From Oscillospiraceae bacterium (GTDB lineage Bacteria > Bacillota > Clostridia > Oscillospirales > Acutalibacteraceae), in NCBI GenBank assembly GCA_015065875.1, contig SVPK01000007.1, positions 1-39,903 of the forward strand: a stretch of DNA of 39,903 bases, written 5' to 3'. Positions 9,551-19,030 of the stretch are shown here, piece by piece. The first letter of the stretch is position 1. Each line of letters starts with the position of its first letter. The notes under the pieces are model-generated. The model was not told where the DNA came from. It did no database searches and saw only the letters and a list, made by a program, of their open reading frames with translations. The position numbers and the translations under genes were made by a program.

Positions 9551-10297
9551 ATGGCAGTAGTATCTATGAAACAGCTGCTCGAGGCCGGTGTTCATTTCGG
9601 ACATCAAACTCGTCGCTGGAACCCGAAAATGGCTGAGTACATTTTCACCGAAAGAAACGGTATCTACATTATCGACCTGCAGAAGACCGTTAAGAAGCTC
9701 AACGAAGCATATCTCTTCGCTCGCGACATTTCCGCAGAAGGCAAGGATATTCTCTTCGTTGGAACCAAGAAGCAGGCTCAGGATTCCGTTAAGGAAGAAG
9801 CTATCCACTGCGAGATGCCCTATGTTAACGCTCGTTGGCTCGGTGGTATGCTTACCAACTTCCGTACCATTCGTCGCAGAATCAATCGTTTAACCCAGCT
9901 TCGCAATATGCGCGATGATGGAACCTTCGAGCTCCTTCCCAAGAAGGAAGTTATTAAGCTCAACCTCGAGATTGAAAAGCTCGAGAAGTTCCTCGGCGGC
10001 ATTGAAAATATGCAGAAGCTCCCGGGCGCTATGTTTATAGTTGACCCCCGCAAGGAAAGAATCGCTGTTCAGGAAGCAAAGAAGCTTGGTATTCCGATTA
10101 TTGCTATCGTTGATACCAACTGCGACCCTGATGAAATCGATGCCGTTATCCCCGGTAACGATGATGCTATCCGTGCAGTTAAGCTCATCGCAGAAACCAT
10201 TGCAAATGCAGTTATCGAAGGCCGTCAGGGCGCTCAGGGAACTGCAGCAGAGGAAACCGAAGAAGTTGCTGAAGAGGCAACCGGCGATGCAGAATAA
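9551..10297 (+). CDS. rpsB: 30S ribosomal protein S2
   Basis: [27 protein letters not shown] signature. Confidence 0.99.
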   Translation: MAVVSMKQLLEAGVHFGHQTRRWNPKMAEYIFTERNGIYIIDLQKTVKKLNEAYLFARDISAEGKDILFVGTKKQAQDSVKEEAIHCEMPYVNARWLGGMLTNFRTIRRRINRLTQLRNMRDDGTFELLPKKEVIKLNLEIEKLEKFLGGIENMQKLPGAMFIVDPRKERIAVQEAKKLGIPIIAIVDTNCDPDEIDAVIPGNDDAIRAVKLIAETIANAVIEGRQGAQGTAAEETEEVAEEATGDAE

Positions 10298-10316
10298 TTA
10301 ATAGGGGGAAATAAAA

Positions 10317-11228
10317 ATGGCTTTTACCGCTAAAGACGTTCAGGCATTACGTGAAAAAACCGGTTGCGGAATGATGGATTGCAAAAAGGCTCTCGTTGAG
10401 ACCGATGGCAACATCGATGCCGCTATCGATTATTTAAGAGAAAAGGGCTTGGCCCAGGCTGCTAAAAAGGCAGACCGTATTGCCGCAGAAGGAACCGTTT
10501 ATGCCGCAGTTATCGATGGCGTAGGCGTTGTTGTTGAGATAAACGCAGAGACCGACTTCGTTTCTAACAGCGATGGATTCAAGGCTCTTGCTGCTCGCGT
10601 TGCAGGTGTTGTTGCAAAGCAGGCTCCCGCTGATATGGAAGCTCTTCTTGCTTGCTCCGAAGATGGCCAGACCGTTGAGGAAATGGTTCAGGAGCTCTTC
10701 CTTGCAGTTCGTGAGAACATCAAGATTCGTCGTTTTGAGCGCTATGAGGGCGCAGTTGTTACCTATGTTCACGCAGGCGGAAAAATCGGTGTTATGGTTA
10801 AGTTCGATACCGATGTTGCTGCTGATAATGCAGAGTTTGTTGCTATGGGTAAGAATGTTGCAATGCAGATTGCAGCTATGAATCCCTCTTACCTCGATAT
10901 CGAGTCTGTTCCTGCAGAGGTTCTCGCTCGCGAGAAGGAGATTCTCGTTGCTCAAATGAAGGAAGACCCCAAAATGGCAGGTAAGCCCGATGCAGTTCTC
11001 GGCAAAATCGTTGAGGGCAAAATCGGCAAGTACTATAAGGAAAACTGCCTTGTTGAGCAGCAGTATGTTATCGATGGTGACCTCACCGTTGGTAAGTATG
11101 TTGAGAATACTGCAAAGGCTCTCGGCGCCGCCGTTAAGGTTGCTGCCTATGTTCGCTTTGAAAAGGGCGAGGGCATTGAGAAGCGCCAGGATAACTTCGC
11201 TGATGAAGTTGCAGGTATGATTAAATAA
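10317..11228 (+). CDS. tsf: Elongation factor Ts
   Basis: VQALREKTGCGMMDCKKAL and ETDFVSN motifs. Confidence 0.99.
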   Translation: MAFTAKDVQALREKTGCGMMDCKKALVETDGNIDAAIDYLREKGLAQAAKKADRIAAEGTVYAAVIDGVGVVVEINAETDFVSNSDGFKALAARVAGVVAKQAPADMEALLACSEDGQTVEEMVQELFLAVRENIKIRRFERYEGAVVTYVHAGGKIGVMVKFDTDVAADNAEFVAMGKNVAMQIAAMNPSYLDIESVPAEVLAREKEILVAQMKEDPKMAGKPDAVLGKIVEGKIGKYYKENCLVEQQYVIDGDLTVGKYVENTAKALGAAVKVAAYVRFEKGEGIEKRQDNFADEVAGMIK

Positions 11229-11242
11229 TCATAAAACAGTTA

Positions 11243-11272
11243 AACACCCGTGGGTTCCACGGGTGTTTTTTA
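11243..11272 (+). terminator. Intrinsic terminator after tsf
   Basis: AACACCCGTGG/CCACGGGTGTTTTTT. Confidence 0.9.
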
Positions 11273-11301
11273 TTGACTTTATTTTGCCGGAGTCATATAA
11301 T
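11273..11301 (+). promoter_or_regulatory. SigmaA-type promoter of the PHP gene cluster
   Basis: TTGACT, 17 bp spacer, TATAAT. Confidence 0.8.
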
Positions 11302-11324
11302 CAAAGCGTAAAGGGGGCAGCACT

Positions 11325-12242
11325 ATGAAACAGTATCTTTTTAATCCCGAAAATAAATTTTATAAAGCCAATATGCATAGCCACTCCAAAGATTCCGACG
11401 GTGTCTTCACCCCTGCGGAACTTAAAGAACACTATATGGCAGAGGGCTATCAAATAATCGCTTATAGCGACCACCGAACCATGATTCCGCATACCGAGCT
11501 TTCGGACGATAATTTTCTTGCCATTACAGCAAGCGAGTTCAACTGTGGAAACCCTGCATATTCCTGGCCTTCCAACCCAACCTATCATCTTAATTTTTAT
11601 GCCAAAAATGAAAATGCCACCGAGTTTATTCCTTTTGTTCGCGAATATACTGTCGAGAATATAAACAAGGTAATCCGAGAGGCAAAGGAAGCAGGTTTTT
11701 TGTGCCAGTATAATCATCCTCGCTGGTCAATGCAGACCCCCGAGGACTATCTGGATCTCGAAAATCTTTGGGGTTTTGAAATTTTCAATTCCGGCAGCGA
11801 AGAACTGAATATGAACGGCAATGCGGATTATGAATACGGTCTTTATTGTCGCTATGGCAAGAGCAAAAACGTTGCCGTAACGGCGGGCGACGATAACCAC
11901 GGCACGGTAGGACGTTTTATGGGCTTTACCATGATAAATGCACCCTCCTTGAAATACGCGGACGTTTTAGATGCGCTCGAAAAGGGCGACTGCTATGCCT
12001 CAACGGGTCCCATTATCGAGGAACTTTATATAGAGGACGGATATTTGAATATAAAGTGCAGTCCTGTTACCCGTATCGCGGTTATGACCGATACCCGCGC
12101 AAGCAACCGCGCATATTCAGAGGACGGCAAGGATTCGCTAACCTCCGCCCGAATACCGCTCAATATAAAAACCAAATATATTCGTGTTATCTTGGTGGAT
12201 TCATATAACCGCCGCGCCTGGACCCGCGCGTATGATATGTAA
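11325..12242 (+). CDS. PHP-domain phosphoesterase, paralog 1
   Basis: HSHSKDSDG, YSDHRTMIPH, QYNHPRW, GDDNH. Confidence 0.85.
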   Translation: MKQYLFNPENKFYKANMHSHSKDSDGVFTPAELKEHYMAEGYQIIAYSDHRTMIPHTELSDDNFLAITASEFNCGNPAYSWPSNPTYHLNFYAKNENATEFIPFVREYTVENINKVIREAKEAGFLCQYNHPRWSMQTPEDYLDLENLWGFEIFNSGSEELNMNGNADYEYGLYCRYGKSKNVAVTAGDDNHGTVGRFMGFTMINAPSLKYADVLDALEKGDCYASTGPIIEELYIEDGYLNIKCSPVTRIAVMTDTRASNRAYSEDGKDSLTSARIPLNIKTKYIRVILVDSYNRRAWTRAYDM

Positions 12243-12254
12243 GGAGTGTGGCTT

Positions 12255-13172
12255 ATGAGAAAGTATTTGTTTAATCCCAATTATAATTTTTATAAAGCCA
12301 ACATGCACTGCCACACCGTTTTATCAGACGGAAAGCGCACGCCCGAGGAGATAAAGGCAGACTATATGCAAAAGGGCTACCAAATCGTTGCCTATACCGA
12401 CCATCGCGTTGTAATTCCGCATAACGACCTCGCCGAGGAAAATTTTCTCCCCATAACCGCGAGTGAGTTTGATTGCAACGAGCCCGACGTTGTGTGGCCT
12501 GCAACCCGCACTTATCATCTTAATTTCTATGCAAAGGATAAAAACAAGTCCGAATTCATCCCCTTTACCCGAGTTCATTCGGTCGAGGGAATAAATAAGG
12601 TTATCGCCGATGCAAAAGCGGCTGGATTTTTGGCGCAGTATAATCATCCTCGCTGGAACAGCCATAAGCCTAAGGACTTTTTGGGGCTTTTGGGTCTTGA
12701 TTCCTTCGAGATGTATAACCACGGCTGCGAGATTGGCGAAACCTTTGATGGTGAGGCAGATTATGAATACGAGCTTTTTGTACGCACAGGCAAGCATTGC
12801 GCCGTAACCGCTAGCGACGATAATCATAGAGAGTGCGAACAGTTTGGCGGTTTTACCATGTTCAGTGCTCCCGCGCTTGAATACGATGCAATTATAAATG
12901 CCCTTGAAAAGGGGGACTGTTATGCTTCAACAGGACCCGTTATAAATGAACTTTACGTTGAAGACGGAGTCCTCCATATCGAGTGCTCGCCCGTATATAA
13001 GGTTTGTGTTTTCTCCGATAGTCGCAACTATGATTGCAAGCTGAATACTACCCGTGAGGACGGAATCGTAAGCGCTGATTTGAAGGTAGATTTCCCGCAT
13101 AAATACCTGCGCGTAATAATCGAGGACGTACATGGCAAAAGGGCGTGGACCCGCGCATATTTTGAGGTTTGA
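12255..13172 (+). CDS. PHP-domain phosphoesterase, paralog 2
   Basis: HCHTVLSDG, YTDHRVVIPH, QYNHPRW, SDDNH; homologous end to end to paralog 1. Confidence 0.85.
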   Translation: MRKYLFNPNYNFYKANMHCHTVLSDGKRTPEEIKADYMQKGYQIVAYTDHRVVIPHNDLAEENFLPITASEFDCNEPDVVWPATRTYHLNFYAKDKNKSEFIPFTRVHSVEGINKVIADAKAAGFLAQYNHPRWNSHKPKDFLGLLGLDSFEMYNHGCEIGETFDGEADYEYELFVRTGKHCAVTASDDNHRECEQFGGFTMFSAPALEYDAIINALEKGDCYASTGPVINELYVEDGVLHIECSPVYKVCVFSDSRNYDCKLNTTREDGIVSADLKVDFPHKYLRVIIEDVHGKRAWTRAYFEV

Positions 13173-13174
13173 TT

Positions 13175-14086
13175 ATGAGAAAGTATTTATTTAGTCCCGA
13201 AAACGAATTTTATAAGGCAAATCTCCATTGTCATACAACCTTTTCGGATGGTTGCTATACTCCTGCCGAGATAAAGGAGCGTTACAAGGAAAAAGGTTAT
13301 AGCGTTGTGGCCTTTTCCGACCATGATAAGGTTGTTCCGCATCCCGAGCTTATGGATGAAAGCTTCATTCCGCTAACGGCGGGCGAATATAGCCTTAACG
13401 ACCGCTCCGATAAGGTTTATCCTTGGTATACAATTCATACATACCACCTGAATTTTATATCAAAAACCATTGATGCAACCGGCTTTGATAATTGGGATAA
13501 GGATTTATACGGGGTAGAGGATACCAACCGCATTATCGCCGCCGCAAAGGAAAAAGGTTTTATCTGCCAATATAACCATCCGCGTTGGTCAATGCAGACT
13601 CCAAAGGATTTTATAGATCTGGATGTTTTTGCGTTCGAGGTTTATAATACCGCCGCCGAGGCCGACCTTTTCTGCGGCGATGGCGAATATGAATATGAGG
13701 TTTTCTGCCGTGCGGGCGGAAAATGCGGCGTATCCGCAAATGATGATAACCATAAACCCGAGCACATGTTTGGCGGATTTACCATGATAAGCGCCCCCGC
13801 TCTTACCTATGATAATATTATAACCGCGCTTGAGAATGGCGATTTTTATGCCTCTCGCGGCCCGATTATAAAGAATGCCTATATTGAGGATGATGTTCTG
13901 CATATCGAAACCTCGCCCTGTTGCCGAATCGGAGTTTTAAGCGATAACCGTTGTCATGGAGTTGCCGAGGGAGAAAACATCGAGAGCGCCGATATTAAAA
14001 TTGATTTTCCGCATGAATATTTAAGAATTGTTGTTTGCGATGATAAGGGTCGTCGCGCATGGACCTGCGCATATTATGAATTATAA
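13175..14086 (+). CDS. PHP-domain phosphoesterase, paralog 3
   Basis: HCHTTFSDG, FSDHDKVVPH, QYNHPRW, NDDNH. Confidence 0.85.
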   Translation: MRKYLFSPENEFYKANLHCHTTFSDGCYTPAEIKERYKEKGYSVVAFSDHDKVVPHPELMDESFIPLTAGEYSLNDRSDKVYPWYTIHTYHLNFISKTIDATGFDNWDKDLYGVEDTNRIIAAAKEKGFICQYNHPRWSMQTPKDFIDLDVFAFEVYNTAAEADLFCGDGEYEYEVFCRAGGKCGVSANDDNHKPEHMFGGFTMISAPALTYDNIITALENGDFYASRGPIIKNAYIEDDVLHIETSPCCRIGVLSDNRCHGVAEGENIESADIKIDFPHEYLRIVVCDDKGRRAWTCAYYEL

Positions 14087-14090
14087 AAAT

Positions 14091-14120
14091 AAACCCCTTC
14101 TATGTGGCGAGAAGGGGTTT
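14091..14120. terminator. Bidirectional intrinsic terminator between PHP3 and the XRE gene
   Basis: AAACCCCTTC/GAAGGGGTTT; A/T tracts on both sides; convergent genes. Confidence 0.8.
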
Positions 14121-14343
14121 ATTTTATGGGGGTTTTGTTTTCGGTTCGGTTTAATATGTAATCAACCGAAACCTCATGAAAATCGGCAAGCCTTATGAGT
14201 ATCTCGGTTGGAATATCGAGCTTGCCGCGCTCGTAATCGCTATAAACCCGCTGACTGCAACAAAGAATCCTGCCCATCTCTTTTTGGGTCATATCCCTGT
14301 CCTCGCGCAGGTTACGTATCTTTTCATAGAGCATATAAACCAC
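14119..14343 (-). CDS. XRE-family helix-turn-helix regulator
   Basis: IRNLREDRDMTQKEMGRILCCSQRVYSDYERGKLDIPTEILIRLADFHEVSVDYIL: HTH_3 pattern. Confidence 0.9.
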   Translation of the reverse strand: MVYMLYEKIRNLREDRDMTQKEMGRILCCSQRVYSDYERGKLDIPTEILIRLADFHEVSVDYILNRTENKTPIK

Positions 14344-14398
14344 CGACCGAAGCGTTTATCCCAATGTATTATATAGCACAAAAAAATATAATATGGAA

Positions 14399-14419
14399 TT
14401 TAGCGGAAAATCCGCTTAA
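14399..14419. promoter_or_regulatory. Palindromic candidate operator in the XRE/ABC divergent intergenic region
   Basis: AGCGGA-AAA-TCCGCT upstream of the ABC -35. Confidence 0.4.
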
Positions 14420-14436
14420 AAAATCGCCAGAATTTA

Positions 14437-14465
14437 TTGACAAGCAGTATAGCGAGGAATATAAT
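14437..14465 (+). promoter_or_regulatory. SigmaA-type promoter of the ABC exporter operon
   Basis: TTGACA, 17 bp spacer, TATAAT. Confidence 0.85.
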
Positions 14466-14494
14466 AATAAAAAATCAGAGGAGTTTTTTATAAC

Positions 14495-14524
14495 AAAAAG
14501 GGTGCGTAAATCGTGCCCTTTTTT
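14495..14524 (+). terminator. Leader attenuator/terminator ahead of the ABC exporter
   Basis: AAAAAGGGTGCG/CGTGCCCTTTTTT, with two G-U pairs, between promoter and ORF. Confidence 0.7.
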
Positions 14525-14547
14525 GTCCCAAAGGGGGAGGGAAAAGT

Positions 14548-16368
14548 ATGAAGAAAAAGCGCGAAAAACGGCTAAAATTACCGCTTCGCCGCATTGCATC
14601 GGATAATATGTTTGTGCTGCGTATGGTGCATAAATCCGCGCCCGGTCTTATCGCCGTTCGTTTAGGGCTTATAGCATTTAGCGCGGCAACCAACTTCCTT
14701 TCGGGTGCATACCTGCTTCGCTATGCCATAAACGGCATCGAGAGCGGAAAAGAGTTTTTTGAGATGGCCGTTTTTGCCATTGCAATGCTCATTGCGAATG
14801 TTATCGTAGAGGTAACTCATAGCATCGTTAATAACGGTTGGATAAAGATAAAAACCAATAATGCTATTCGCCATGTTCATGAAAAGGTATATAGCAAAGC
14901 GGCTTCGGTTGAGCTAGCCCGATATGAAAACCCCGAATATTATAATATCCTTCAAAAGGCGGTTGATGAATGTCAAATCCGCGTTGGTGCCGTTCTTGAT
15001 ACCGTATCGATGACAACCTGGCGCCTCATAACCTTTTCAGCCAACCTCGGCCTTTTAATCGCCATCGACCCATGGCTTTTGCTATTTATAATCGCGCCGC
15101 TTCTTTTAACCCCCTTAACCGCTCGCGCCAACGAGCTTGGCTATAAGCGAACAATGGATACCAAGGAGGTTAATCGCCGTCGCGACTATTCGCGCAGAGC
15201 CTTTTACCTCGCCGATTATGCCAAGGAAATGCGACTTACCCGTATGCCCGAGCTTTTGCTTTCGCGTTATCGCGAGGCGGGCGATGAAAATATAGGCATA
15301 CTTAAAAAATACGGTAAAAAGGTAACCGCCCTTAACTACATAAGCAGTGAGGTTAGGGAGCTTTTCTCCTGCGCTGCCGCGTTTATTTATGCGATTTATA
15401 AAACAGTGGTTAAGAAAACCATGCGCTATGGCGACTGTATTGTTGTTATCGATTCGGTAGGCCAGGTTGCGTATACCCTTGCCGATTCGGCAAATATATT
15501 GCTCCGTTTTCAAGAAAACGCACTCTATATCGAAAATTTGCGCGAATTTTTAGATTACGAAAGCCTTATAAAGGATGGCGAAAAAGCGCCTAAGGATAGG
15601 GGAGAACTCGTTTTAGAGAATGTATCCTTCCGCTATGATGGCGCCAAAAACTATACCTTAAAAAATATAAATATGCGAATAGGTCCCAATGAAAAAATCG
15701 CAATTGTCGGTCATAACGGAGCGGGTAAAACAACCCTCACCAAGCTTCTGCTTCGGTTCTATGATTGCGAGGGTCGCATAACCTACGGCGGCGATGATAT
15801 TAAAGACCTTCGCATTGCCGATTATAGGGCGGGATTTTCCTCAGTTATGCAGGATTATCATATTTTTGCGCTCTCGGTTCGCGAAAATGTTATGCTTCGC
15901 CCGCTTGTTGAGGGTGATGAAAAAACCGCCGGGGAAGCGCTCAAAAAGAGTGGTATCGCCCCGAAAATCGAGTCGCTCTCGCAGGGCGATAATACAGTTT
16001 TAACCCGCGAATTTGATGAGGATGGCGTTCTGCTTTCGGGCGGAGAGCAACAAAAGCTTGCAATATCTCATGTTTATTCAAAGGAAAACCGTTTTGTTAT
16101 ACTCGATGAGCCCTCAAGCGCGCTCGACCCCATAGCTGAATATGAAATGTATAAAACAATGGATAAGGCTTGTGAAAACTGCGGTATGATTTTCATATCT
16201 CATCGTCTTTCCTCGGCCGTTATGGCTGACCGAATCTATCTGCTCGAGAATGGCGAGGTAGCAGAGGTTGGAACCCATAAGGAGCTTATGGAAAGAAACG
16301 GTCGGTATGCCGAAATGTTCCGCCGTCAGGCCGAGAATTATGCGGAGGTGGAAAACGATGCACGGTAG
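14548..16368 (+). CDS. ABC exporter half-transporter (TMD-NBD), subunit 1
   Basis: Walker A GHNGAGKTT, signature LSGGEQQ, Walker B FVILDEP, H-loop ISHRLS. Confidence 0.93.
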   Translation: MKKKREKRLKLPLRRIASDNMFVLRMVHKSAPGLIAVRLGLIAFSAATNFLSGAYLLRYAINGIESGKEFFEMAVFAIAMLIANVIVEVTHSIVNNGWIKIKTNNAIRHVHEKVYSKAASVELARYENPEYYNILQKAVDECQIRVGAVLDTVSMTTWRLITFSANLGLLIAIDPWLLLFIIAPLLLTPLTARANELGYKRTMDTKEVNRRRDYSRRAFYLADYAKEMRLTRMPELLLSRYREAGDENIGILKKYGKKVTALNYISSEVRELFSCAAAFIYAIYKTVVKKTMRYGDCIVVIDSVGQVAYTLADSANILLRFQENALYIENLREFLDYESLIKDGEKAPKDRGELVLENVSFRYDGAKNYTLKNINMRIGPNEKIAIVGHNGAGKTTLTKLLLRFYDCEGRITYGGDDIKDLRIADYRAGFSSVMQDYHIFALSVRENVMLRPLVEGDEKTAGEALKKSGIAPKIESLSQGDNTVLTREFDEDGVLLSGGEQQKLAISHVYSKENRFVILDEPSSALDPIAEYEMYKTMDKACENCGMIFISHRLSSAVMADRIYLLENGEVAEVGTHKELMERNGRYAEMFRRQAENYAEVENDAR

Positions 16369-18184
16369 ACCCCCTCGCGGATATCACTTGCGGGATAAAA
16401 ACGCGCCCAAGCTTTCCCGCAAGAGCGCTGTTAAGAATGTTTTTTGGATGTATGGGCGCATCTGGAAATATACCCCGAGTTACCTTATAATGGTGATTTT
16501 AGAGGGTATAATCCGCGGTGTAAACGGTGCGGTTGAGATTTTATATGTCAAAACCCTTTATGATTTTATAGGACGTAATGTTGATTTTTATGAGGCACTT
16601 CGCCTTATAGCAATTTATACCGTTTATCGCTCGCTTTGGTATTTCTTTAATGCCTGGTTCTGGCAGGTTTATTGGACCGTTTCGCAAGAAAGATTGCATA
16701 TCGAGCTTCATAGCGATATGTTCAAAAAAGCGGTCTCGCTTGACCTTGCGCGGTATGATGACCCAAAATTTTATAACGATTTTATCTGGTCGATGGACCA
16801 AGCATTTCAACATTGCGTTGGTCTTATGAAGGATACGGGAACGCTGGTGTTCAGGGTTGTTTCGGCCCTCGCGATAGCAGGAATTTTGTTTAGCGTTGAC
16901 CCTGTAATTGCCCTAATAATCTGCGCTTTTGCGGGTGTTAGAACTGTTTTTTCCTTCCTTTATAACAAAACCCAACTCGCGTTTTTTGATGAACATAATC
17001 CCATCTGGCGAAAAGAGGGCTATATCCGCCGCGTGTTTATGCTGCCCGATTATGCTAAAGAATTGCGCGCGAGCGAGGTCGCTCTGAATCTTCAGAATGA
17101 GTATGGCTCGGCGGTAGACCAAAAGAACGAAATCGTTAATAAGTATAAGGTTAAAATGACCGTGCTTTCGGTTCTGCTCAATACCATTATGCTTTTTGCC
17201 GAAACAGGAATTTTCATTCTTGTCCTTTATAAGGTTTGCACAGGGCAAACAACCCTCGGCACCTTCTCGGTCGCTATGGGTGCTATCTGGCGCCTTTCTT
17301 GGACAATGCGCGATTTGGTTGCAACAATTCAACTTTTGCATGAGCATGCCGTATTCACCGAAAAGGTTCGTAAATTTACCGAATGTGAGCCTGAAATAAT
17401 AGGCGGCACAGAGGAATGTGAGCCCTTTGAAAGCCTCGAAATCAAAGGGGTTTCCTTTGCTTATAACGATGGCGATAAAAAGGCGCTCGATGATGTTTCG
17501 CTCTCGATAAAACGGGGCGAAAAAATCGCTATAGTCGGCTATAACGGAGCGGGAAAAACAACCCTCACCAAGCTAATCTCCCGCCTCTATGACCCAACCG
17601 AGGGCGAGATAATCTATAACGGCAAAAACCTAAAGGAATATACAATAGATGGCGTGCGTAACCGCATTGCCGCAGTGTTCCAGGATTATCGAATTTTCGC
17701 CTCAACCCTTGCCGAGAATGTTGCGGGAGGGGAATGCTCCGAGGAAAGCGAGGAAAGGGTAATCGAAACCCTTAAAAAATCAACCTTCGGCGCAAAGCTC
17801 GAGCACCTGCCAAACGGTGTTAAAACTCCGCTTACCCGCGAGTTTTACGATGATGGAACCGTTCTTTCGGGCGGCGAGCAACAAAAGGTTGCAATTGCGC
17901 GTGCGTTTTATAAGGATTCCGACCTTATAATCCTCGATGAACCCTCAAGCGCGCTCGACCCCGATGCCGAGTATGAGCTTAATCGTTCCATCGCCGAATA
18001 TGCCGATAAAAAAACCGTTATATTCATATCTCATCGCCTTTCAACAACCCGCCATGCCGACCGTATTTATATGTTTGAGCAGGGAAAGCTAATCGAGGTT
18101 GGAAGCCATGAGGAGCTTATAGCGAAAAACGGAAAATATGCATATATGTTTGAACTTCAGGCCGAAAAATATCGCAAGCAATAA
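16358..18184 (+). CDS. ABC exporter half-transporter (TMD-NBD), subunit 2
   Basis: Walker A GYNGAGKTT, LSGGEQQ, LIILDEP, ISHRLS; ATG 16358 overlaps the previous stop by a few nt. Confidence 0.93.
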   Translation: MHGRPPRGYHLRDKNAPKLSRKSAVKNVFWMYGRIWKYTPSYLIMVILEGIIRGVNGAVEILYVKTLYDFIGRNVDFYEALRLIAIYTVYRSLWYFFNAWFWQVYWTVSQERLHIELHSDMFKKAVSLDLARYDDPKFYNDFIWSMDQAFQHCVGLMKDTGTLVFRVVSALAIAGILFSVDPVIALIICAFAGVRTVFSFLYNKTQLAFFDEHNPIWRKEGYIRRVFMLPDYAKELRASEVALNLQNEYGSAVDQKNEIVNKYKVKMTVLSVLLNTIMLFAETGIFILVLYKVCTGQTTLGTFSVAMGAIWRLSWTMRDLVATIQLLHEHAVFTEKVRKFTECEPEIIGGTEECEPFESLEIKGVSFAYNDGDKKALDDVSLSIKRGEKIAIVGYNGAGKTTLTKLISRLYDPTEGEIIYNGKNLKEYTIDGVRNRIAAVFQDYRIFASTLAENVAGGECSEESEERVIETLKKSTFGAKLEHLPNGVKTPLTREFYDDGTVLSGGEQQKVAIARAFYKDSDLIILDEPSSALDPDAEYELNRSIAEYADKKTVIFISHRLSTTRHADRIYMFEQGKLIEVGSHEELIAKNGKYAYMFELQAEKYRKQ

Positions 18185-18189
18185 TAAAA

Positions 18190-18224
18190 GCCGCCAATCC
18201 AAAAAAACGATTGGCGGTTTATTT
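18190..18224 (+). terminator. Intrinsic terminator after the ABC operon
   Basis: GCCGCCAATC/GATTGGCGG followed by TTTATTTTTTG. Confidence 0.85.
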
Positions 18225-18242
18225 TTTGTTACTGTTTTTTAA

Positions 18243-18271
18243 TTGACTTTATATGGCGCATATAGTAATAT
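18243..18271 (+). promoter_or_regulatory. SigmaA-type promoter of the pyrH operon
   Basis: TTGACT, 17 bp spacer, TAATAT. Confidence 0.7.
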
Positions 18272-18306
18272 AATAATATATAAAATTTAATTAAGGGTGT
18301 GTTGAC

Positions 18307-19011
18307 GTGAAACCGATATATAAGCGCGTTCTTCTAAAACTCAGCGGCGAGGTGCTTGCGGGTCAGAATAAGATGGGATTTGATTTTTCTGTTGTTAATT
18401 CTGTTTGCAAGTGTGTTAAAGAGTGTGTGGATATGGGAGTTGAGGTTGCTATCGTTATTGGCGGCGGCAATTTCTGGCGTGGTCGTTCCAGTGGAAATAT
18501 GGACCGAACCCGTGCCGACCATATGGGAATGCTCGCAACAACCATAAATTCTCTTGCCCTTTGCGATGAGCTCGAGCAGCTTGGCTGTAATGCAAAGGTG
18601 CTTACCGCAATTGAAATGCGCCAAATAGCCGAACCCTTTACCAAGCGTGATGCAGTTCGCTATCTTGAGGATGGCAATGTTGTTATCTTCGGTTGCGGAA
18701 CAGGTAGCCCCTTCTTCTCAACCGATACCGCTGCCGCTCTGCGTGCCGCCGAGATTGGAGCCGATATTATATTTAAGGCAACCAATGTCGATGGTGTTTA
18801 CGATAGCGACCCCAAAAAGAACCCCGATGCTAAAAAGTATGATACCTTAAAGTTTATCGATGTTCTAAAAGATGGCCTTCATGTTATGGATAGCACGGCC
18901 GCATCGCTTTGTATGGATAATAATATCCCGATTCTCGTCTTTAACCTTAACGACCCCCAGAATATCGTTCGCGCCATGCAGGGCGAACATAACGGAACTA
19001 TAGTTTCTTAA
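18307..19011 (+). CDS. pyrH: UMP kinase
   Basis: [25 protein letters not shown]-like motif, [15 protein letters not shown]. Confidence 0.98.
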   Translation: MKPIYKRVLLKLSGEVLAGQNKMGFDFSVVNSVCKCVKECVDMGVEVAIVIGGGNFWRGRSSGNMDRTRADHMGMLATTINSLALCDELEQLGCNAKVLTAIEMRQIAEPFTKRDAVRYLEDGNVVIFGCGTGSPFFSTDTAAALRAAEIGADIIFKATNVDGVYDSDPKKNPDAKKYDTLKFIDVLKDGLHVMDSTAASLCMDNNIPILVFNLNDPQNIVRAMQGEHNGTIVS

Positions 19012-19030
19012 GAAAACGGAGGAAAAAATA

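Noticed and set aside
14208-14606. 132-aa plus-strand ORF over the XRE gene and ABC leader
   Set aside because: Most of it is antisense to the XRE gene; only the downstream part in the leader was kept as a possible attenuation reading frame, not as a protein gene.
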